Source of the DNA: an uncultured Clostridia bacterium
GTDB lineage: Bacteria > Bacillota > Clostridia > Christensenellales > Borkfalkiaceae
DNA: 54,211 nt
NCBI GenBank assembly: GCA_947631905.1
Contig: CANRND010000014.1
Coordinates: 1 to 54,211, forward strand
Direction: 5' to 3'
Shown here: positions 48,958 through 54,211 of the stretch, piece by piece
Position numbering within the stretch: the first letter of the stretch is position 1
Layout of the letters: every line of letters begins with the position of its first letter
Position numbers and translations under genes: made by a program
Notes under the pieces: generated by a model
What the model saw: only the letters and a program-made list of their open reading frames with translations
Database searches by the model: none
Told to the model about the DNA's origin: nothing

Positions 48958-49767
48958 ATGGAAAAGCGCACCAAACAAGAACAGATCGAGGGGATCCAGA
49001 GAACGCTGGAAGCGCACCGCCGCTTCGACCTCGATTATATTCCCTATCTCGGGACATGGCAGATGCCGGACGGAAACTACCACTACCGCCAGCGCGGATG
49101 GGATGCTTTCTGGACGGGCTTTTGGCGCACGATCATGTTCCTCTTCGGGTGGATTTTGACGGGCGTATGCTTCGGCGCGCGGGTGACGGGCAGAAAAAAT
49201 TTGCGCGCGCTCAAAAAGAGCGGCGCGGTCTGCGTGTGCAACCACTTCAACTATCTCGATACCCTCTTTGTGCGGCAAGCCGTGGGGCATTTCCGCTCCT
49301 ACCATACGATGGGACCCAAGAACAACAAGAACGGCTTCGGCGGGTGGGTCATGCGGCACGGCGGAATGCTTACGTTCAGCTCCGACCACGCCGCGGCGCG
49401 CAATCTCAATGGTGAGATCGAGCGGCTTCTGAAAAAGGGCAAGATCATCAACTTCTACGCCGAACAGGCAATGTGGACGAACTACCAAAAACCCCGCCCC
49501 ATGAAAGACGGCGCGTTCCATTATGCCGTCAAGCACGGCGTACCCATATTGCCGATCTTTTGCACGTTCAAAAAGAAAAAGAGCGGACATATCCGCAAAT
49601 TGCGCATCCACATCCTGCCCGCGGTGTATGCGGACGAGAGCCTGCCCCGCCACGAAAAGATCGAACAGATGAAAGCGGCGGCGGAGAAAGCGTGGAAAGA
49701 TTGCTACGAGGAAGCCTACGGGATACCGCTCGAATATCTGCCCCTTAAAACAAAAGAAAATAAATAA
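48958..49767 (+). CDS. 1-acyl-glycerol-3-phosphate acyltransferase (PlsC-like)
   Basis: A 269-residue enzyme. A hydrophobic segment (TGFWRTIMFLFGWILTGVCF) is followed by CNHFNYLDTL, an HX4D catalytic motif, and GKIINFYAEQAMW for the glycerol-phosphate region (EG-type motif changed to AEQ). YAVKHGVPILPIFCTFKKKK completes it. It acylates lysophosphatidic acid at the membrane. The ATG at 48958 is the predicted transcription start; an ATG at 48949 overlaps the -10. Confidence 0.85.
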   Translation: MEKRTKQEQIEGIQRTLEAHRRFDLDYIPYLGTWQMPDGNYHYRQRGWDAFWTGFWRTIMFLFGWILTGVCFGARVTGRKNLRALKKSGAVCVCNHFNYLDTLFVRQAVGHFRSYHTMGPKNNKNGFGGWVMRHGGMLTFSSDHAAARNLNGEIERLLKKGKIINFYAEQAMWTNYQKPRPMKDGAFHYAVKHGVPILPIFCTFKKKKSGHIRKLRIHILPAVYADESLPRHEKIEQMKAAAEKAWKDCYEEAYGIPLEYLPLKTKENK

Positions 49768-49780
49768 CGGGGATAAAAAT

Positions 49781-49819
49781 AGGCGGCGCCCTGCGCTTTT
49801 TAAGCGCAGGGCGCCGCCT
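49781..49819. terminator. Hairpin between convergent genes
   Basis: An 18-bp perfect stem (AGGCGGCGCCCTGCGCTT and complement) with loop TTT. It has no clear T-run but lies between two converging genes and probably stops both. Confidence 0.7.
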
Positions 49820-49831
49820 CATATAGTTGCT

Positions 49832-51172
49832 TTAATTCGCTTTGCGTTCCTCTTCTTTCCTGCTCTCGGCGGCGCGTTCCGCCACATTTTCTCCGTCGTA
49901 ACGGATGCGCTCGGTCTGCTTCCATGCGGGGACTTTGTTTTTGCGCACATGGATACGGCTCGAAAGGAAGAGCGGGATGTACTCCAAAAGATAGAACGGG
50001 TTAAAGAGCAACATGCCGAACTTTTCCCCGCGCGAGAGGACGCGGAATGCGTCGCGGTCGGAATACATCGCCAGCACGCCGAACACGAAGAGCATGGTAT
50101 ACATGATCCAGAACGGCATGAATACAAGCAGCCAGCTCGCCCAGAACCAGTTCCTATCTTGATGGAGCGCATAATACGACGCCAGCCCCACGCCCGAGAG
50201 CATGGTGACGATCGTCGTCACGGCAAACACAAGCAGCGGCACAATGCCGAAGAAATATTCCCGTTCGCCGTTCGTGAGCTTCCCCCGCGCTTTGGCCTGT
50301 CTTTTGATCTCCGATTTGTATTTCTTGTCGCACTGGGAATAGCCCATGAGCCAGCGCACGCGGCGGGTGTAGTTCTCCTTATGCCCGAGCGCCTCTTCGG
50401 TGTAGATGATCGCATACGGATAGAACATCGATTTGAACCCGCGCAGCAGGCTGTCGAGTTTGAGTTCGTAGTCCTCGGTCAAAGTGCGGTAGGGCCAGCC
50501 GCCGATCTCTTCGATCACCCTGCGCCTCAACATCATGCCCTGCCCGCAGAGGTTGAGCGGAATGCCTTTTTGCATACGGTAGAGGTTTCCGAGATCGTCG
50601 ATCATCGGCCAGGTGAGCGTGGAGCAGTTGGAAAACACCGAACGGTCTTTCTTTTCGCCCAAATAGTTTTTGGCAAACTTGCGGGTAAGAAAGATGTCGT
50701 AATCGTGTTCGAGGGCGTTGTTGAGTTCAAAGAGATAGTCTGGCGCAAGCACCGCGTCGGCGTCCACGATCACAAACGCCGCATAGTCGGAAAGTTCCTC
50801 TTCGGAAAGCGCCTTGAAATATCCGTCGAGCGCGTCTCCCTTACAGCGTTGGCGGGAGACGACAAACACTTTCGCGCCGAACGCTTTGGCGATCTCCACG
50901 GTGGGGTCGTCCGCGTCTTTCACAATGACGTTGAGGTCATAAAACGCCGGGTCGTAGGTCTGTTTTTCGAGCGAAGCAAACAGATCGCCGATGATCTCGC
51001 TCTCCCCGCGCGCGGGAATGATCACGGAGATCTTTCGCTTTTCCTGCGCGCGCTTATAAGCGGGTTTTTTGAACCCGTACCGGAATCCGAGGATCTTCGG
51101 CAAATATAACAGCGTCGCAAGCAGGGAAAGCACCCCGTAAACGAGCAGAATATTGCGGATCAGTATGCTCAT
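49832..51172 (-). CDS. Membrane glycosyltransferase family 2
   Basis: A 446-residue protein with an N-terminal membrane segment (ILLVYGVLSLLATLLYLPKI), then a GT-A domain: KISVIIPARGESEIIGDLFA, the D-D-D motif region AFVIVDADAVLAPDY and TEDYELKLDSLLRGFKSMFY with RRVRWLMG (QxxRW-like: here it reads TRRVRW). At least three membrane segments near the C-terminus follow (FFGIVPLLVFAVTTIVTMLS). It probably makes a beta-linked polysaccharide at the membrane; substrate unknown. The start at 51172 has GGAAGGAG upstream. Confidence 0.85.
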   Translation of the reverse strand: MSILIRNILLVYGVLSLLATLLYLPKILGFRYGFKKPAYKRAQEKRKISVIIPARGESEIIGDLFASLEKQTYDPAFYDLNVIVKDADDPTVEIAKAFGAKVFVVSRQRCKGDALDGYFKALSEEELSDYAAFVIVDADAVLAPDYLFELNNALEHDYDIFLTRKFAKNYLGEKKDRSVFSNCSTLTWPMIDDLGNLYRMQKGIPLNLCGQGMMLRRRVIEEIGGWPYRTLTEDYELKLDSLLRGFKSMFYPYAIIYTEEALGHKENYTRRVRWLMGYSQCDKKYKSEIKRQAKARGKLTNGEREYFFGIVPLLVFAVTTIVTMLSGVGLASYYALHQDRNWFWASWLLVFMPFWIMYTMLFVFGVLAMYSDRDAFRVLSRGEKFGMLLFNPFYLLEYIPLFLSSRIHVRKNKVPAWKQTERIRYDGENVAERAAESRKEEERKAN

Positions 51173-51341
51173 GGTCGCTCCTTCCACAGTATTATAAAGA
51201 GTTGAACGCGGCTTGTCAAGAGAATATCATATGTTTTTATGACAATTTTTGCCGTCTTTTTTGCCTGTTCGTCTTTCTTTCCGCCCTCATTTTGGTGGGG
51301 GGAATGAAAACCGCCCGCAAAAACCATGCGGGCGGATGTTT

Positions 51342-52718
51342 TCAGAATGCGGTTTTTTCGGAAAGGAAATCGGCAAGCCCTTCGGCGGGCAGGCGGATCT
51401 GCTCCATGCTGTCGCGGTCGCGCACGGTCACGGTGCCGTCTTCCAGCGTATCGAAGTCGATCGTAATGCAGTACGGGGTGCCGATCTCATCCTGTCGGCG
51501 GTAGCGCTTTCCGATGGAACCCGCTTCGTCATAAGTGACGGAGAAGCGCTTTTTGAGGCCGCTTAAAATCTCTTTCGCTTTGGGCGCGAGGTTCTTTTGC
51601 AGGGGCAGAACGGCCGCCTTGTACGCCGCGATCGCGGGGTGGAAATGCAATACGTTGCGCACATCGCCGCCTTCGAGCGTCTGCTCTTCGTAGGCTTCGG
51701 ACAAGACCGCGAGCATCAAGCGGTCCGCGCCGATGGAGTACTCGATGACGTAGGGGATAAACTTGCTCCCGTCGAACGGATCCACATAGAGCAAAGACTT
51801 GCCCGAATATTCCTGGTGGCGGGAAAGGTCGTAGTCCGTGCGGTTGTGGATGCCGTTGAGTTCCTGCCAGCCCATCGGGTAGAGATATTGGATGTCGCAC
51901 GCCTGTTTGGCGTAGTGGGCGAGTTTGTCGTGGTCGTGGAAGCGGAGATGTTCGGGGTTGAAGCCGAGGTCTACGAGGAAGTTGAACGCTTTTTGCTTGA
52001 ACTCCTCATAGTACTCCCCGTCCGTACCCTCTTTGCAGAACCACTGGTGTTCCATCTGTTCGAACTCGATGGTGCGGAAAATGAAGTTGCCGGGGGTGAT
52101 CTCGTTGCGGAACGCCTTGCCGATCTGCGCGATGCCGAACGGCACTTTCGCGCGCACGGAGCGCTGTACGTTGCCGAAGTTCACGAACTCTCCCTGCGCC
52201 GTTTCGGGGCGGAGGTAAATTTTATTCTGGCTCTCGTCGGTCACGCCGCGGGAGGTCTCGAACATGAGGTTGAACGTGCGGATGTTCGTCCAGTTGAAGT
52301 TTCCGCACACGGGACAGCACACATGATGCTCTTGTATATATTGCTCCATCTCCTCGTTGCTCATGAGGTCGGGGTTTACCGCCCCCTTGCTGTGCGCCTC
52401 GATGAGGTTGTCCGCGCGGTGGCGGGTCTTGCAGGACTTGCAGTCCATTTTGGGGTCGGAAAAGGAAGTGGTGTGTCCGCTCGCTTCCCACACGCGGGAG
52501 TTCATCAAAATGGCGGCGTCCACGCCGAAAGAGTTTTCGCTCTCCTGCACAAAGCGCTTCCACCACGCCCGCTTGATGTTGTTCTTGATCTCCACGCCCA
52601 CGGGGCCGTAGTCCCACGTGTTGCCCATGCCGCCGTAAATTTCGCTTCCGGGGAAGATGATGCCGCGGTTTTTGCAAAGCGCCACCAACTTGTCCATCGT
52701 TACGCCGCTGTTAGCCAT
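51342..52718 (-). CDS. glyS: Glycyl-tRNA synthetase, dimeric single-chain type
   Basis: A 458-residue class II synthetase of the eukaryote-like alpha2 form: [80 protein letters not shown] and [13 protein letters not shown]; the anticodon domain ends the chain. A Cys-rich zinc insert ([13 protein letters not shown] ... CCPVCGNF) is present. GGAG precedes the ATG. No T-box leader was seen. Confidence 0.95.
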   Translation of the reverse strand: MANSGVTMDKLVALCKNRGIIFPGSEIYGGMGNTWDYGPVGVEIKNNIKRAWWKRFVQESENSFGVDAAILMNSRVWEASGHTTSFSDPKMDCKSCKTRHRADNLIEAHSKGAVNPDLMSNEEMEQYIQEHHVCCPVCGNFNWTNIRTFNLMFETSRGVTDESQNKIYLRPETAQGEFVNFGNVQRSVRAKVPFGIAQIGKAFRNEITPGNFIFRTIEFEQMEHQWFCKEGTDGEYYEEFKQKAFNFLVDLGFNPEHLRFHDHDKLAHYAKQACDIQYLYPMGWQELNGIHNRTDYDLSRHQEYSGKSLLYVDPFDGSKFIPYVIEYSIGADRLMLAVLSEAYEEQTLEGGDVRNVLHFHPAIAAYKAAVLPLQKNLAPKAKEILSGLKKRFSVTYDEAGSIGKRYRRQDEIGTPYCITIDFDTLEDGTVTVRDRDSMEQIRLPAEGLADFLSEKTAF

Positions 52719-52798
52719 TGTACTCTCCTTTTATTATGATGTCGGTTGATTTCCGTAATATGGTAGCATTTTTGAGAGGTTCCGTCAAACGTTTTGCG

Positions 52799-53644
52799 CT
52801 ATATTTTGAGAAGCGAAAAGAGATAGGGCGCGGGAAACCCCGCCGTAAACGCCACAAGGAACCATTTGAGCAGGGAGAACGCCTCTCCCTCGGGGAAGAG
52901 CAATGTCAGCGCGAACACCGCCCCCACGACCGCCGCGCCCACGGGAACCCGCCAAAGCCTGCGCGGGAAAGGGCAGGCATGTTCCGTAAGGCAGAAGTGC
53001 GCCGCAGCAAGCGCGACTGCCGCGCCCGTCAAAAGCCCCGTCGCCTGGATGTAATCGTGCGCAACGTTGGGCAAAAAGCAGGGGAAAACGGCGAGCGCCG
53101 CAAGGCAGAGGAGAATGAGATAGCGGTAAGGATAGGCGTAGCGGAAGATCCCCGCCCACGCAAGGGCGATAACGAGTCCGAAGCAAAGCCCCGCCAAAAC
53201 GTCGGTGGGGTAGTGCGCGCCGAAGTAGAGGCGGGAGAGCATCACAAGCAGAATGAGCGCGCCCGCAAGGATCCATGCAAAGAGCTTTTTGGCGGAACTC
53301 GCCGCCGCAAAGGCAAAACTGCCCGAGGATTGGGTATGTCCGCTCGGGAAAGAGGCGTAGAGGTCGAGTTCGTCGGCAAGGAAAGGCGGCTCGCGGTATT
53401 CCACCACGCCCGCCACAAAGGGCCGCGGCCGCGCAATCGTGAACTTCATGAGGGAATTGATGGGGAAAGAGGTGAGCGCGGTCATAATGATCTGCTCGCC
53501 CGCCCGTTTGGGCGCGAGCCAGAACACGAGGATCGCCACCCCGCCCACGATCATCGCCTCGCCGAGAACGGAGAAAACCCCGAAAAACACGTCTAAAAAG
53601 CCGCAACGGATCGATTGGAAAAATTGTAATATCGTTGCTTCCAT
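52799..53644 (-). CDS. PAP2-family membrane phosphatase
   Basis: A 281-residue protein with about seven hydrophobic segments. The phosphatase motifs are KFTIARPRPF (C1), SFPSGHTQSS (C2) and SRLYFGAHYPTDVLAG (C3), all complete. It probably dephosphorylates undecaprenyl-PP or a related lipid phosphate. The start at 53644 lies 7 nt after its -10 box, so the message should be leaderless; upstream in-frame sequence is not coding. Confidence 0.9.
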   Translation of the reverse strand: MEATILQFFQSIRCGFLDVFFGVFSVLGEAMIVGGVAILVFWLAPKRAGEQIIMTALTSFPINSLMKFTIARPRPFVAGVVEYREPPFLADELDLYASFPSGHTQSSGSFAFAAASSAKKLFAWILAGALILLVMLSRLYFGAHYPTDVLAGLCFGLVIALAWAGIFRYAYPYRYLILLCLAALAVFPCFLPNVAHDYIQATGLLTGAAVALAAAHFCLTEHACPFPRRLWRVPVGAAVVGAVFALTLLFPEGEAFSLLKWFLVAFTAGFPAPYLFSLLKI

Positions 53645-53651
53645 AATTTGT

Positions 53652-53680
53652 ATTATAGCACCCCCCGCGCAAAATAGCAA
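53652..53680 (-). promoter_or_regulatory. Promoter predicting a leaderless PAP2 mRNA
   Basis: TTGCTA (53675-53680) and TATAAT (53652-53657) on the minus strand, 17-bp spacer. The ATG (53644) is 7 nt after the -10 box. Confidence 0.78.
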
Positions 53681-53720
53681 GAAAAAAAACTGCCCGCAAA
53701 GGGGCGATATAGAAATCACC

Positions 53721-53749
53721 TTGACAAAAAACGGGAGGAAGATTAAACT
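53721..53749 (+). promoter_or_regulatory. Promoter of the 53816-54049 gene
   Basis: TTGACA (53721-53726) and TAAACT (53744-53749), 17-bp spacer. Confidence 0.78.
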
Positions 53750-53815
53750 AATCACAGGATGGATGGTACGTCCGAAAGGACTCATTACCTGCAATACGCC
53801 GCTCGGGGGATAAAA

Positions 53816-54049
53816 ATGAAATATTTGGATTTGGTGGAGCTGGTTACAGAAAAGGAAGAATATGCAAAATATGGCGTCCACAAGGGTATGTTCGGAGCAA
53901 TTATGTCGGAAGAAAAAATCGGAGATAAATGGCAAGTGATCTTTTCGGAGTTTTATACGGGAAAGGATATTGCAGATCTTCTTGTTCGGGAAAGCGATCT
54001 GCTTGTACACGATTTTGTCTCACCGGAAAAGTATCCTCCGAAGCACTGA
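53816..54049 (+). CDS. Small protein, DUF4926-like
   Basis: A 77-residue protein: KYLDLVELVTEKEEYAKYGV HKGMFGAIMSEEKIGDKWQV IFSEFYTGKDIADLLVRESD. The pattern resembles DUF4926 (short beta-barrel proteins, often seen as toxin immunity-type genes), but no toxin gene is next to it. It is more AT-rich than its neighbours. The Shine-Dalgarno GGGGATAA is weak. A 150-base tail follows with no gene, then a terminator. Confidence 0.6.
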   Translation: MKYLDLVELVTEKEEYAKYGVHKGMFGAIMSEEKIGDKWQVIFSEFYTGKDIADLLVRESDLLVHDFVSPEKYPPKH

Positions 54050-54167
54050 TAATTCCAGGCTACAAAGAAGCCTGTGAGTTCACGGGACAGAAAAAAGGAC
54101 GTAGCAAAGCGCACTTCCCATAGGGAACAAAAACAAAATTTTTAGAATTGTGCTTTCAAGCGATGAC

Positions 54168-54201
54168 AAAAACTCTCGGATAAATTCATCCGAGAGTTTT
54201 T
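54168..54201. terminator. Bidirectional terminator at the right end
   Basis: AAAAACTCTCGGAT, loop AAATTC, ATCCGAGAGTTTTT: a 14-bp stem with T-runs on both strands. Confidence 0.92.
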
Positions 54202-54211
54202 GCTATTGTAC

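Noticed and set aside
37045-52718. T-box riboswitches upstream of alaS, cysS and glyS
   Set aside because: These are common in Firmicutes, but no AGGGTGGNACCGCG-type motif or antiterminator was found upstream of any of the three genes.
1-54211. CRISPR arrays, prophage, transposase genes, tRNA genes
   Set aside because: No regularly spaced repeats, phage structural or integrase genes, transposases or tRNA T-loop patterns were recognised by eye. A dedicated scan could still find a missed tRNA.

Overview
The window looks like the origin-proximal part of a chromosome from an anaerobic, fairly GC-rich member of the Clostridia (Bacillota). The pointers are the rpmH-rnpA-yidD-yidC-jag block, a soj/spo0J (parA/parB) pair with parS sites, dnaN, rsmG, the sporulation protease-like gene yyaC, a CysE-CysS pair, GTP-type PEP carboxykinase and a PdaB-like deacetylase. 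The exact lineage cannot be fixed from the sequence. An uncultured gut-type clostridium is plausible, given the arabinan-utilisation locus and the many degenerate intergenic palindromic repeats.

Layout. Positions 1-63 hold the 5' end of a 16S rRNA gene on the minus strand with its promoter. From 0.5 to 1.9 kb there are two small genes and a repeat-rich gap. From 1.9 to 10.3 kb lies an arabino-oligosaccharide locus on the minus strand: a very large lipoprotein substrate-binding protein, two MalF/MalG-type permeases (no ATPase), an exported GH43 lipoprotein and a cytoplasmic GH43. From 10.5 to 15.6 kb are a DUF2156-GNAT fusion, parB, parA and ftsH, followed by a cluster of three parS sites (15.77-15.89 kb), a CvpA-like gene, yyaC and a small gene. 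From 17.8 to 22.1 kb, jag, yidC, yidD, rnpA, rpmH and dnaN all run on the minus strand. The 22.08-22.45 kb gap is where the prevailing gene direction flips. It is AT-rich at one end, has degenerate DnaA-box-like 9-mers and is flanked by divergent promoters, so it is the best oriC candidate. No dnaA gene is present.

To the right most genes are on the plus strand: rsmG, a SLOG-like gene, an NfeD-flotillin pair, two genes of unknown function, pckG, small XRE regulators, degV, a minus-strand DeoR regulator, an AT-rich patch with an odd membrane protein, cysE-cysS, a short alaS, an acetyltransferase with a duplicated 3' tail, rplM-rpsI, an esterase, a large doubly anchored lipoprotein, a zinc-ribbon/acidic protein, an XRE-comF pair, a deacetylase, an SSB-like protein and a PlsC acyltransferase. 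A minus-strand glycosyltransferase, glyS and a PAP2 phosphatase follow, and a small plus-strand gene closes the window.

The most unusual signals are regulatory. (1) The long leader of the transporter operon has a 7-codon ORF whose codons form the 5' arm of a 17-bp stem, followed by a terminator-like hairpin. (2) At least five genes have a good promoter whose -10 box ends exactly 6-7 nt before the start codon, which predicts leaderless mRNAs. (3) A nested pair of inverted repeats sits upstream of a small gene whose leader contains a terminator. (4) Three small XRE genes each have their own inverted repeat. No prophage, CRISPR array, insertion sequence with transposase, or tRNA gene was found.
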